DNA from: Dasania phycosphaerae
GTDB taxonomy: Bacteria; Pseudomonadota; Gammaproteobacteria; Pseudomonadales; Dasaniaceae
Assembly (NCBI RefSeq): GCF_026891035.1
Contig: NZ_JAPTGG010000010.1
Location: 120,813-184,812 of the forward strand
Length of the DNA stretch: 64,000 nt
Reading direction: 5' to 3'
In this document: piece by piece, positions 24,119 through 32,947 of the stretch
Numbering within the stretch: the stretch's first letter is position 1
Layout: each line of letters begins with the position of its first letter
The notes under the pieces: generated by a model
The model's database searches: none
The model's input: only the letters and a program-made list of their open reading frames with translations
Told to the model about the DNA's origin: nothing
Position numbers and translations under genes: made by a program

Positions 24119-25243
24119 CTAAGGGCGGTGCTCTAAGGCCAGATAATCATGGGATTGCATCTCTAATAAACGGCTCTGGGTACGCTCAAACTCAAAGTCT
24201 AAACGCCCGCCCGCATAGAGCTGCGCTAGCGGCACCTGGGCTGCAATAACCAGCTTAACGTGCCTGTCGTAAAACTCATCTATCAAATTAATAAAGCGTC
24301 GGGCCTGGTCATCCTTACCACCACCTAACTGCGGCACGCCGCTAATTAGCACCGCATGAAACTCGCGGGCCAATTCTATATAGTCATTCTGGCTGCGCGG
24401 GCCATCGCACAGCGCGTCAAAATCAAACCAAGCCACATCATCCGACACTTTTCGCACCTGGATTTTGCGACCATTAATCTCTAAGTCGTAATCGCTGCGC
24501 ACATGCCTAACATCAGGGTTAAGCTGATCAAAGGAACGCTGCAGGCTAATATCAGCCCCGGCATCCAGTGGATAATGGTATAGCTCGGCCTGCTCCAAGG
24601 TGCGCAAGCGGTAATCCACCCCACTATCAATATTCACCACCTGCGTATGCTTATTCAGCATGGCTATGGCCGGTAAAAAGCGGCTGCGCTGCAAGCCATC
24701 TTTATACAAACCATCAGGGATGATATTAGAGGTAGCCACCAAACACACACCATAATCGAATAGCAGCTCGAACAAACCACCCAAAATCATAGCATCAGTA
24801 ATATCCGAGACGAAAAACTCGTCAAAGCAAATAACCCTGGCTTCATCGGCTATGCCCCTAGCCACCTGCTGCAGCGGGTTTTTCGCCCCCTGCAAGGCCT
24901 TTAAATCGGCGTGCACACGGCGCATAAAGCGGTGAAAGTGCACCCGCATTTTGCGTTCAAAGGGCAAGGCATCATAAAAGGCATCCATCAAATAGGTTTT
25001 GCCGCGGCCTACCCCGCCCCAAAAATACAAGCCCTTTACTGTCTCAACTGCTGCCTGCTTACCCAAGCTGGCCAGCAGCTTGGCTTTTAACCCCTTAGGC
25101 TTAGCTGCCGTTTCGACCTCTAATAGTCGTTCGTACAACTGCTGCAACAATTCCACCGCCTGCTCTTGCGCGGCATCATAGGAGAAGTCATCCCTAGTCA
25201 GGTCTGCCTGGTAACGTTCTCTTGGAGACTGGAGCTTTGCCAT
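24119..25243 (-). CDS. zapE: ZapE, AFG1-family ATPase of the division ring
   Basis: ZapE is a P-loop ATPase of the AFG1/LACE1 family that associates with the Z-ring in E. coli under low oxygen or filament stress. The 374-aa protein shows Walker A GGVGRGKT (residues 76-83), preceded by KGLYFWGGV, and Walker B VICFDEFFV with the following DITDAMILGGLFELLF. It also has the family sequence VATSNIIPDGLYKDGLQRSRFLPAI. It diverges from zapG with 173 nt between the start codons and lies beside rplM-rpsI, as in E. coli. Confidence 0.95.
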   Translation of the reverse strand: MAKLQSPRERYQADLTRDDFSYDAAQEQAVELLQQLYERLLEVETAAKPKGLKAKLLASLGKQAAVETVKGLYFWGGVGRGKTYLMDAFYDALPFERKMRVHFHRFMRRVHADLKALQGAKNPLQQVARGIADEARVICFDEFFVSDITDAMILGGLFELLFDYGVCLVATSNIIPDGLYKDGLQRSRFLPAIAMLNKHTQVVNIDSGVDYRLRTLEQAELYHYPLDAGADISLQRSFDQLNPDVRHVRSDYDLEINGRKIQVRKVSDDVAWFDFDALCDGPRSQNDYIELAREFHAVLISGVPQLGGGKDDQARRFINLIDEFYDRHVKLVIAAQVPLAQLYAGGRLDFEFERTQSRLLEMQSHDYLALEHRP

Positions 25244-25416
25244 AGTAAAAAAGCTGTGTTGCTAACCATCGTATTTTTGAGGCGGCCACTCTACAGCTAT
25301 CACCGCGCAGTGGCAACCACCCAACTTAGGGCATAACTTTGTTACCGCACTTAGCGATTCACGGTTATACTTGAAACGTAGCTTATAACTGTTGAATTTA
25401 AACCTAGGAGAGCAAA

Positions 25417-25890
25417 GTGTATTCACTAAGCGCCGTACTCACGTTTACCCTCGCAGGCCTTATTGCCGGCACCTTTATTGGCATTTTTTTCACGCAGCGC
25501 AAAAGCGGCCACAGCCAGCACCAGGCCGAGTTAGAAAAACAAATCCTAGAGATGCAACAACAGCAGCAAAGCTACCAAACCGATGTGAGCAAACACTTTA
25601 ATCACACCGCTGAACTGCTAAACCAGCTCACCGAGAACTACAAAGAGGTGCACAGCCATTTGGCCGAAGGCGCTCAACGACTAGCTGGGGAACAACTACA
25701 CACCACCATCAAAACCCTCACAGCCGATGGCGATATCAGTGAGGAGCAGGAGCCAGAAGCCCCTACCCCACTAACTCCACCCCTAGACTATGCCGCCACA
25801 GGCGGCACCTTAAGTGAAGACTGGGGCATGAAAAAATCCTTAACCGCCGAAGAGCGCAATGATCTGGGCTACCCCAAAACCCCAGCCTAG
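25417..25890 (+). CDS. zapG: ZapG (YhcB/DUF1043), membrane coiled-coil division/elongation factor
   Basis: This 157-aa inner-membrane protein has one N-terminal transmembrane helix (residues ~8-26, LTFTLAGLIAGTFIGIFF) and a Gln-rich cytoplasmic coiled coil (about 34-95, including LEKQILEMQQQQQSYQ and VSKHFNHTAELLNQLTENY). A Pro/Glu-rich disordered tail follows. These are the features of YhcB, which interacts with divisome and elongasome proteins in E. coli. The start is a GTG with AGGAG about 6 nt upstream. It ends near the convergent rnr gene, and the palindrome GGCTAGCTAGCC (25936-25947) lies between them. Confidence 0.92.
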   Translation: MYSLSAVLTFTLAGLIAGTFIGIFFTQRKSGHSQHQAELEKQILEMQQQQQSYQTDVSKHFNHTAELLNQLTENYKEVHSHLAEGAQRLAGEQLHTTIKTLTADGDISEEQEPEAPTPLTPPLDYAATGGTLSEDWGMKKSLTAEERNDLGYPKTPA

Positions 25891-25940
25891 CCCTAGCGCA
25901 CCAGGGCTATCTGAGGCCACGCCATAGCCACAGCGGCTAG

Positions 25941-28529
25941 CTAGCCTTTTTTACGCAGCCGCTTTCTCACCTTAGCCATCACCCCTTTCACCATACTCTT
26001 AGCCGTTCGCTTTTCAGCTTTAGCCGGCGCTGGCGTTTCTGACCGATTCTTTTTAGCTTTGTTAGGGGCTTTTTTAACAGCCTTTTTAGATGCTGACTTT
26101 TTAGACGCTGGTGAAGCCGCCTTAAGGCCCTGCTGAGCACTGCTTTTAGACTTGCTTCTACCCTTCTTCTTAGCGGGCTTGCGCGCCTCAGGCTCAACCT
26201 TAGCGCCTTTTTTAGCCGCTGACTTAGGCTTAGCAGACTTGGCCGCCTGCTTAGTAAGCTGCGCCCGCTTGCGCTTATTGGAGCCCACCGCAATATCGAC
26301 TAACTCTAAGTCCACCTTCTTATCATCAAGGCTTACTCGCAGCACTTTAACTGTCAGCTCGTCCCCCAATTGAAAAGTCGTGCGGGTACGCTCACCAATT
26401 AAGCGCTGTTTAGCTTGATCAAAGCGATAGTAGTCGCTGGCCAGCGCACTAACATGCACCAAACCCTCTACATACACATCTTTGAGCTCTACAAATAGGC
26501 CAAAGTTGGTCACCGCCGTTACCACGCCGGTAAAACTTTCACCCACTCTATCCATCAGGTATTCACACTTCAGCCAAGCCACTACATCGCGGCTGGCCTC
26601 ATCGGCACGGCGCTCGGCCATAGAGGTCTGCTCACCCAGCGCCAGCAAGGCAGCCATATCGTAGGGGTAGATCTTTTTGCGATCCAAGGCCTGCACCCCC
26701 GCCACGCTGCGCACGGTTTTATCATCAGGTTTGGAGCGCACTATATAACGTATCGCCCGGTGCACTAATAAGTCAGGGTAGCGTCGTATAGGCGAGGTAA
26801 AATGAGCATAACCGGGGTAATTCAAACCAAAGTGACCTTCGTTTTGCGGCTGATAAACAGCCTGACGCAAGGAGCGCAACAACATGGTCTGGATCACCTG
26901 CTCATCGGGGCGACCAGCAATTTGCGCCATCACCGTTTGATAATCAGCTGGGCTGGGATCATCACCGCCAGGCAGGTCTAAACCCAGCTCGCCCAAAAAC
27001 TCGCGCAGGGAGTTTAAGCGCTCTTCAGTAGGTCCCTCATGCACCCGGAACAAGGCGGCAATATCATGTTTTTCTAAAAACTTAGCGGCGGCAACATTGG
27101 CGCTAAGCATGCACTCTTCGATGAGCTTATGAGCATCGTTGCGCACCACCGGTACTATGTCGGCAATTTTTCTATCGGGGCCAAAAACAATGCGTGTTTC
27201 TACCGTTTCAAAGTCTATTGCGCCACGCACTTGTCGCTGCTTGCGCAGGGCATGATACAAGCCATGCAGTTGCTGCACATGGGGCAACACCGCGGCATAA
27301 CGCTGGCACAACTCTTCATGCTTACCATGCTCTGGGTCTAACATAGCGCCAACTTTGGTGTAGGTTAAGCGCGCATGCGAATGCATCACCCCTTCAAAAA
27401 AGCTATAGCCAGTGAGCTTGCCCTGCTCGCTAATCGTCATTTCGCAAACCATACACAGGCGATCAACCTCTGGCTTTAGCGAGCACAGGCCATTTGATAG
27501 CGCCTCGGGCAGCATGGGCACCACCCGCTCGGGGAAATATACCGAGGTGCCACGCAAGGTAGCCTCTTTATCTAAGGCGCTATTCACCTGCACATAGTGA
27601 GATACGTCCGCTATCGCCACCCACAAACGCCAACCGCCAGATTTTTTTGCCTCGCAGTAAACTGCGTCATCAAAATCTCTGGCGTCTTCGCCATCTATGG
27701 TCACAAAGGGCAAATGGCGCAAATCTATACGGCCCTGCTTATCTTGCTCGGCGGGCTCATCAGCCAACTGAGCAGCTTCAGCCAGCACCGCCGCAGGCCA
27801 TACATGGGGGATATCATGGGAGCGTATTGCTACATCTATCTCCATGCCGGCCGCCATGTGGTCGCCCATAACCTCTATCACCTTGCCGGTGGGGCGGGCA
27901 CGCCACTGCGGCTGGGTCACTATCTCCACCACCACATACTGGCCGGGCTCAGGTTTTAAATCGCTAACATGATCGGCACTAATAAAAATATCGTGCTGTA
28001 TGCGGGTATTATCTGGGATTACAAAGGCGCTACCATTTTCAAAGGCATAGCGCCCCACTAACTGCTTGGTGTGATGCTCTAACACCTCGACAATGGTGCC
28101 TTCACGGCGGCCGCGCTGATCTACACCATTCGCTCGGCACAGCACTATATCGCCATCAAAGACTTGGCTCATTTGGCGACTATTGAGGTAAAAGTCATCG
28201 CTGCCATCATCAGGTATAACAAAGCCAAAGCCATCTCTATGCGCCTGTATACGGCCTTTTACTAGGTCCATTTTCGACACTAGGCAGTACGCGCCTTTAC
28301 GGTTACGCATTAATTGGCCGTCGCGCTCCATGGCTTTTAGGCGTCTGCGCAACGCCTCGGCGGCATCATAATCACTTAAATCTAATAGCCGGCTTAGTTG
28401 ATTGCGGTTGAGCGGCGCATCGGCCTGCTCTAGCAGCTCAATAATATACTCGCGGCTGGGAATGGGGTTGTCGTATTTCTGAGCCTCGCGCTCAGCATGG
28501 GGATCGTTCTTTGGTGGGCGTTTCGCCAT
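25941..28529 (-). CDS. rnr: RNase R, 3'-5' exoribonuclease
   Basis: RNase R degrades structured RNA and takes part in mRNA, rRNA and tmRNA-related quality control. The 862-aa protein has an N-terminal winged-helix region (residues ~22-85), two cold-shock domains, and the RNB catalytic domain with the acidic cluster DGEDARDFDDAVYCE. It also has the block HFTSPIRRYPDLLVHRAIRY and an S1 domain (GVVTAVTNFGLFVELKDVYVEG). A Lys/Ala/Ser-rich basic tail of about 120 residues follows, as in E. coli RNase R. It is longer than RNase II and carries the tail, which separates the two. No partner gene such as rlmB is visible directly downstream. Confidence 0.97.
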   Translation of the reverse strand: MAKRPPKNDPHAEREAQKYDNPIPSREYIIELLEQADAPLNRNQLSRLLDLSDYDAAEALRRRLKAMERDGQLMRNRKGAYCLVSKMDLVKGRIQAHRDGFGFVIPDDGSDDFYLNSRQMSQVFDGDIVLCRANGVDQRGRREGTIVEVLEHHTKQLVGRYAFENGSAFVIPDNTRIQHDIFISADHVSDLKPEPGQYVVVEIVTQPQWRARPTGKVIEVMGDHMAAGMEIDVAIRSHDIPHVWPAAVLAEAAQLADEPAEQDKQGRIDLRHLPFVTIDGEDARDFDDAVYCEAKKSGGWRLWVAIADVSHYVQVNSALDKEATLRGTSVYFPERVVPMLPEALSNGLCSLKPEVDRLCMVCEMTISEQGKLTGYSFFEGVMHSHARLTYTKVGAMLDPEHGKHEELCQRYAAVLPHVQQLHGLYHALRKQRQVRGAIDFETVETRIVFGPDRKIADIVPVVRNDAHKLIEECMLSANVAAAKFLEKHDIAALFRVHEGPTEERLNSLREFLGELGLDLPGGDDPSPADYQTVMAQIAGRPDEQVIQTMLLRSLRQAVYQPQNEGHFGLNYPGYAHFTSPIRRYPDLLVHRAIRYIVRSKPDDKTVRSVAGVQALDRKKIYPYDMAALLALGEQTSMAERRADEASRDVVAWLKCEYLMDRVGESFTGVVTAVTNFGLFVELKDVYVEGLVHVSALASDYYRFDQAKQRLIGERTRTTFQLGDELTVKVLRVSLDDKKVDLELVDIAVGSNKRKRAQLTKQAAKSAKPKSAAKKGAKVEPEARKPAKKKGRSKSKSSAQQGLKAASPASKKSASKKAVKKAPNKAKKNRSETPAPAKAEKRTAKSMVKGVMAKVRKRLRKKG

Positions 28530-28733
28530 ATTTTATTCACTTTCTTCTCAACTATGCCCGAATCGGCATATGTATCAACATCATTATACGCAAGGTTTTA
28601 GCAAAGCACCTATTTATTAGCAAGGACTCAAACCAACATCACCTTATTTGCAGTCATTAATAACGGTAAAAACCATGCTATGCTTCTTGCAACCTCTATA
28701 ACAATGACAACTATAGCTATAACCGCAGCCTTA

Positions 28734-30632
28734 ATGATCTCATTTTTACTTCGCGCTCCTAGACTAGCAAACACAAAACAGCTGTTACTGGCCGCTGCAC
28801 TTTTTGCTTTTTCAAGTTTTGCCCATGCCGATCTGGCCACTGAGCTCTACAATATGAAAGCGCAGGCCTATATTAATTCCGAAACCGCCATCAGCAAGCT
28901 TAACGCCCTGAAAAACAAAGCCATAAAAGAAGGCAGCGAAGCCGAACAGTGGTACTGGCTGCGCCTAGCGGAAGCGCAGGGCATAATCGTACTGCTAGAC
29001 GATATGCAAAATTCACTAACTGCAGCCAAGCCCGCCATACAAAAAACTAACAATAGCGAGGCCAGAACTCAACTCTTACTGCTGCAAGGCGTGTTGGCGC
29101 AAAACAATGGCGCCTTAACTGACGCCAAAAAATTTCTCAACGCCGCCATAGTGCAGGCGCAACGCAGTGCTCTCAAACATCTAGAGTTACACGCCAGAGT
29201 TGAGCTAGCCTACACCTACACCTTAGAAGACAATTTCCAACAAGCATTAAAAACCAATCATCTCGCCCACCTTGAGGCGCGCAACAACAATGATATTTTT
29301 ATTACCGCGCTAGCCGAAGATATCTACGGCGCGATCTATGGCTATATGGGGCAATATGAAGAATCCATAGACTACTATCAACAAGCTTTGGCAGGCTATC
29401 AAAAATTGGGCTACCACCAATACACCTCCTCGGCAATTTTTGGCATCGCTACCAGCCATCGCTACTGGGGCAAATATGAACAAGCCTTAAAATATTTTCG
29501 ACAACACCAACAGCTACTGGCCCACACCAAAAACGAAGGCAGTAAGTTCTACGACTACTACGGCATAGCCACTACCCTAGCCGCCATGGACGACTGCCAA
29601 CAAGCCCTGCCAGCCATTGACAAAGCATTAACTACCCAAGGCCCTATAGATTACAAGGCTGAACTTTATAAAATACAGGCCAAATGTTTTATTAAACAAG
29701 AGCAGCTGGGCAAAGCCGAGCAGGCTCTCACTGCTGCCGAAACTATTTTTGAACAATTACCGGATTTAAAAGACACTAACTGGCAAATTGAAACCCTATT
29801 AATTGCCGCCAATCTCGCCAAAGAAAACAATAACTACCCCAAGGCCTTTGAGTTACTCACCACCTACAATGAGAAAAAATCCCGTATAGATTCCGCCACT
29901 TACTCCGATAAAATCATTGCTTACAAATCCACCCTGGAAAGCCAGCAAAAAGACTTGGAAATAAAGTTACTAACCGAAAACGCCAAGATACAGCAACTCA
30001 CTGCCGACAACCAAATACGCACCAACAAATTACAAAAATTACTGTTGCTAGGTTTAAGCATCACGGTGGTGATTATTCTTATTTTTGCCTACACCCTGCA
30101 CAAAAACCTAAAAAGAATCTCAGAGTTATCCATACGCGATGAACTCACCGGACTATATAACCGGCGTTATATTTTTGATTATTTAAATAATATTCTTTGC
30201 GGTAACAAAGAGGAAAAACAGTTTTCCATTATCATAGCCGACATAGACAATTTTAAGCAGATCAACGATAACTATGGCCACCCCGCTGGCGACAGCGTCA
30301 TTAAAGCCATCGCCAAACTCAGCGTCGACACCCTGCGCATGACTGACATAGTGGGCCGCATAGGCGGCGAAGAATTTTTATTTATACTGCCGCGCATTCC
30401 ACCGCAACAATGCGAAGATATTGTTAAGCGCCTACTGCACACCGTGCGTGAAAAACAGTTTACCCTGCCCAATGGCGAAACCATCAAGGTCACCATCAGC
30501 ATGGGCATCTGCCATAACAACGCCGATATTAGCGACGCTAAAACCATATTCCACAAAGCCGATGAAGCCCTGTATATTTCGAAAAAAAGTGGTAAAGATC
30601 AAATCAATAGCGTAGAAAACGTCGCAGGATAA
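28734..30632 (+). CDS. TPR-containing membrane diguanylate cyclase
   Basis: This protein is predicted to make cyclic di-GMP. From the ATG at 28734 the 632-aa product has a signal peptide (KQLLLAAALFAFSSFAHA), a long helical periplasmic sensor region with TPR-like repeats (residues ~35-400, e.g. EDIYGAIYGYMGQYEESIDYYQQAL), a short coiled coil, and one transmembrane helix (~435-455). The cytoplasmic GGDEF domain has active motif GGEEF (544-548) and an RxxD inhibitory site (RMTD) five residues before it. Both are intact, so it should be an active, product-inhibited enzyme. An earlier ATG at 28680 extends the N-terminus by 18 residues; neither has a clear ribosome-binding site. The ligand is unknown. 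Confidence 0.9.
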   Translation: MISFLLRAPRLANTKQLLLAAALFAFSSFAHADLATELYNMKAQAYINSETAISKLNALKNKAIKEGSEAEQWYWLRLAEAQGIIVLLDDMQNSLTAAKPAIQKTNNSEARTQLLLLQGVLAQNNGALTDAKKFLNAAIVQAQRSALKHLELHARVELAYTYTLEDNFQQALKTNHLAHLEARNNNDIFITALAEDIYGAIYGYMGQYEESIDYYQQALAGYQKLGYHQYTSSAIFGIATSHRYWGKYEQALKYFRQHQQLLAHTKNEGSKFYDYYGIATTLAAMDDCQQALPAIDKALTTQGPIDYKAELYKIQAKCFIKQEQLGKAEQALTAAETIFEQLPDLKDTNWQIETLLIAANLAKENNNYPKAFELLTTYNEKKSRIDSATYSDKIIAYKSTLESQQKDLEIKLLTENAKIQQLTADNQIRTNKLQKLLLLGLSITVVIILIFAYTLHKNLKRISELSIRDELTGLYNRRYIFDYLNNILCGNKEEKQFSIIIADIDNFKQINDNYGHPAGDSVIKAIAKLSVDTLRMTDIVGRIGGEEFLFILPRIPPQQCEDIVKRLLHTVREKQFTLPNGETIKVTISMGICHNNADISDAKTIFHKADEALYISKKSGKDQINSVENVAG

Positions 30633-30633
30633 A

Positions 30634-30912
30634 TTACCGTATTTGAAAACCAGATAGCTCTTTATACGCCAGAGTTTCTACATCCACCCTATCAACCCGC
30701 GCATGTTCTGGGCCTTGATGTAAGGCTTTGCACACTGCCAGTAAATCATCTGCAGCCCCCGACAACATAAACTCAACTCGGCCATCGCTGAGATTTTTTG
30801 CCCAACCGCACACATTCGCCGCCAATGCCTGCTGCTGGGTAAAAGCTCTAAACCACACCCCTTGCACCTTACCGCTAACAAATCCATGCAAAGTTGATAA
30901 TTGTTCAGCCAT
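30634..30912 (-). CDS. acyP: Acylphosphatase
   Basis: This small cytoplasmic enzyme hydrolyses acyl phosphates. From the ATG at 30912 the product is 92 aa with both catalytic residues of the family: Arg22 in GKVQGVWFRAFTQ and Asn40 in GWAKNLSDGRVEF. The start is chosen because GAGG lies about 6 nt upstream; the ATG four codons earlier overlaps that site. It converges with the diguanylate cyclase, with a single base between the stop codons, and follows the DUF819 gene on the same strand. Confidence 0.95.
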   Translation of the reverse strand: MAEQLSTLHGFVSGKVQGVWFRAFTQQQALAANVCGWAKNLSDGRVEFMLSGAADDLLAVCKALHQGPEHARVDRVDVETLAYKELSGFQIR

Positions 30913-30933
30913 GGAACACCTCATTAATAAACA

Positions 30934-32097
30934 TTACAAAAACAGCCCCCAAAACTTAAATATAAATGTGCCCACAAAGGTACCCAAAGCATAGCCAAAT
31001 ACTCCCACTAAAATACCGGGAGTAATTAAATTATTCCAACCCTTGGCAGCGGCCAGCGCCGGCGCTGTAGTAGCCCCTAAAATAGCGGCATTAGAGGCGG
31101 TAATCAGCTCAGGCATGCTTAAACCCAACCAGCGCCCCAGGGTAAACGTCACCACAAAGTGCATGCTCAATAAAATTAGCACCAGCGCAATTAACAAAGG
31201 TGCCACCTGTACCATGGCCACCACATCCGCCCCCGCAGCAATCGCCGCAAAAAACACAAAGGACAAGCCCACCCCCAGCTCAAAACTGCCAGCCATACGC
31301 TCAACCAAGGCAGGCGCTAAAGTCGCCAGCACTAATGACAGCACGGTAATCACTATGTAGCGCCAACCACTGCCCCCTATGTAGGCCAGCACAGCGTCAC
31401 CCACCGCAACTATGACCATAGCCGCGGCAAGCGCCAGCACTAGCGACATAGCGGTGATGGGCTGCTTATCTTCAAGCTCATCGACCTTAAAACTATGATC
31501 ATGAGGCTGATACTTTTGCGCCAACCAACGCCAACCCGGCAACAGCGCCAACAAACCTAAGTACACCGCACTAAATAAATTATCTGCCGCAGTAGCTGCC
31601 GAAAAAAACGAGGCATCCTGGCTTAAACCGGTGACCTCACCCAAGGCAGCATAATTTACCGAGCCGCCTATGTAGGTAGAGGCAAACAAGCCCGCCACTG
31701 CTGCTTCGCGCTGTTCCATAGCCAGTGGCGCCAGCGCCCCCAAGCTAGTTAAATCCAAACTTAAAGCCGCCAGCGTCACCCCAGCTACGGTACCGACGCT
31801 GGCCAATAAAAACGCCATAGTGGTGCGGGTGGTTTCAAACATTAAGCGCTTTAAATCTGCTTTAAATAAAAATAGCGGGATTAAAATCGGCACAAAATAG
31901 CTAAATACAAAATCATAGGCTGGCGAACTATGGGGGATAATATTCAAGTTGGCCGCGGCAATAGCCGTGACTATGGCAATCACTGCCCCTGTTAGCTGCG
32001 CCCCCACGCGGGTTTTCTCTGCAACAAAGCCCAGCCCGGCGATAACAAATAAAGCCGCCATCACCGCCATGGCGTTTTCCGCACTAATTAAACTCAT
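30934..32097 (-). CDS. DUF819 family integral membrane protein
   Basis: This 387-aa hydrophobic protein has about 11 predicted transmembrane segments. The DUF819 (YjcL-like) signature is visible in the segment LFASTYIGGSVNYAALGEV and in ASNAAILGATTAPALAAAKGW near the C-terminus. Each half has a similar fold of glycine- and alanine-rich helices, as in transporters with inverted repeats. No substrate is established. It lies 21 nt upstream of the acylphosphatase gene, possibly as a two-gene unit, and diverges from the nuo operon. Confidence 0.85.
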   Translation of the reverse strand: MSLISAENAMAVMAALFVIAGLGFVAEKTRVGAQLTGAVIAIVTAIAAANLNIIPHSSPAYDFVFSYFVPILIPLFLFKADLKRLMFETTRTTMAFLLASVGTVAGVTLAALSLDLTSLGALAPLAMEQREAAVAGLFASTYIGGSVNYAALGEVTGLSQDASFFSAATAADNLFSAVYLGLLALLPGWRWLAQKYQPHDHSFKVDELEDKQPITAMSLVLALAAAMVIVAVGDAVLAYIGGSGWRYIVITVLSLVLATLAPALVERMAGSFELGVGLSFVFFAAIAAGADVVAMVQVAPLLIALVLILLSMHFVVTFTLGRWLGLSMPELITASNAAILGATTAPALAAAKGWNNLITPGILVGVFGYALGTFVGTFIFKFWGLFL

Positions 32098-32238
32098 ACT
32101 GTCCTCACTGTTGCTAGCCGTTACAGAGCCAAGAGCCTAAGCCAGCTGCCTATAAAATCAAAATAAATCCAAAATTTTCCCATATAACACGCCAGAACGG
32201 TCGTTTTTCATACAAATTAAATTATTATTTTTAGAACC

Positions 32239-32267
32239 TTGCGTTTACTTTTTAACCTCGCTAAAGT
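32239..32267 (+). promoter_or_regulatory. Possible nuo operon promoter (weak match)
   Basis: TTGCGT (32239-32244), a 17-nt spacer and TAAAGT (32262-32267) form the best sigma-70-like pair I see ahead of nuoA. It would leave a leader of about 270 nt. The hexamers match consensus only partly, so this is tentative. Confidence 0.3.
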
Positions 32268-32375
32268 TTATTCAGTTGTAAGTGGTAGCGGTACCAGGTC
32301 GATTTCTTACCCATGTGGTTAGTTGTTCGGGCAAGTGACCTCCATGTTTAACCCTTAGGGATAGCTGGAGTTCGT

Positions 32376-32546
32376 ATGCAAGACTGTACAGCACAAGCAC
32401 CATATTACCGACAGTTTGCCCAAGGCAAACTGCCATGCCCCCAGTCATGCCCAATATCTCCCTTCTCAGCATACAATATTTCTACCGAGCTACTCGCTGC
32501 CGGTAACCCTACCCAGCCTAGCTTGCTTGGGAGGGCCGCCGCTTGA
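32376..32546 (+). CDS. Candidate 56-codon upstream ORF of nuoA
   Basis: An ATG at 32376 with GGAG 5 nt upstream opens a 56-codon frame ending in TGA at 32544-32546. The stop overlaps the nuoA TTG start (TTGA), the arrangement of translationally coupled genes, and the nuoA Shine-Dalgarno lies inside this ORF. The peptide begins MQDCTAQAPYYRQFAQG, contains PCPQSCP and ends GRAAA. It has no transmembrane segment and matches no family I know. It may be a leader peptide, a small protein or chance. The good start signal and exact overlap argue for translation. Confidence 0.4.
   Translation: MQDCTAQAPYYRQFAQGKLPCPQSCPISPFSAYNISTELLAAGNPTQPSLLGRAAA
32412..32432 (+). promoter_or_regulatory. Perfect inverted repeat in the nuo leader
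   Basis: CAGTTTGCC and GGCAAACTG form a perfect 9-bp stem around a 3-nt CAA spacer. It lies inside the candidate upstream ORF, about 110 nt before nuoA. It could be an RNA hairpin or a protein-binding palindrome. There is no T run, so it is not a terminator by itself. Confidence 0.5.
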
Positions 32547-32947
32547 ACGAAGCCACCCCCTCACTCTGGCCGCTACTGGTTTATTTTTTTGCGGTGTTGT
32601 TGTTAGTTGCCACCATGCTGGGGCTGTCGTTTATTTTGGGGCAAAGGCGCGGTAATAAAGCCACCAATATGCCCTTTGAGTCAGGGGTGCTCTCGGTGGG
32701 CAGCCCACAAATTCATATGTCGGCCGAGTTTTATCTCATTGCCATCTTCTTTGTGATTTTCGATTTAGAAACCGTGTTTATTTTTGCTTGGGCCGTGGCA
32801 TTTTTTGAGCTCAGCTGGGCTGGTTTTATCGCCATTAGCGTCTTTATTTTTGTGTTAGCTGTGGCCCTTATCTACGAGTTGCGCTCCGGCGCCTTGGACT
32901 GGGGCTTAAAAACCCGCACCGGCCTCCGCCAAAAAGGACAACGCTAA
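32543..32947 (+). CDS. nuoA: NuoA, complex I membrane subunit
   Basis: NuoA (ND3 homologue) sits at the junction of the peripheral and membrane arms of NADH:quinone oxidoreductase. The 134-aa protein has three transmembrane helices and the family sequence MPFESGVLSVGSPQIHMSAEFYLIAIFFVIFD (shown in parts: the PFESG loop, then FDLETVFIFAWAV). The start is the TTG at 32543, with GGGAGGG about 7 nt upstream; no ATG gives the family N-terminus. It overlaps the nuoB start by one base. Confidence 0.95.
   Translation: MNEATPSLWPLLVYFFAVLLLVATMLGLSFILGQRRGNKATNMPFESGVLSVGSPQIHMSAEFYLIAIFFVIFDLETVFIFAWAVAFFELSWAGFIAISVFIFVLAVALIYELRSGALDWGLKTRTGLRQKGQR

Noticed and set aside
25988..26293. Minus-strand Arg/Leu/Ser-rich frame within rnr
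   Set aside because: It is the shifted-frame reading of the Lys-rich tail of RNase R.
32272..32472. 66-codon minus-strand frame in the nuo leader
   Set aside because: No start signal, no recognisable features, and opposite to the likely nuo transcript.
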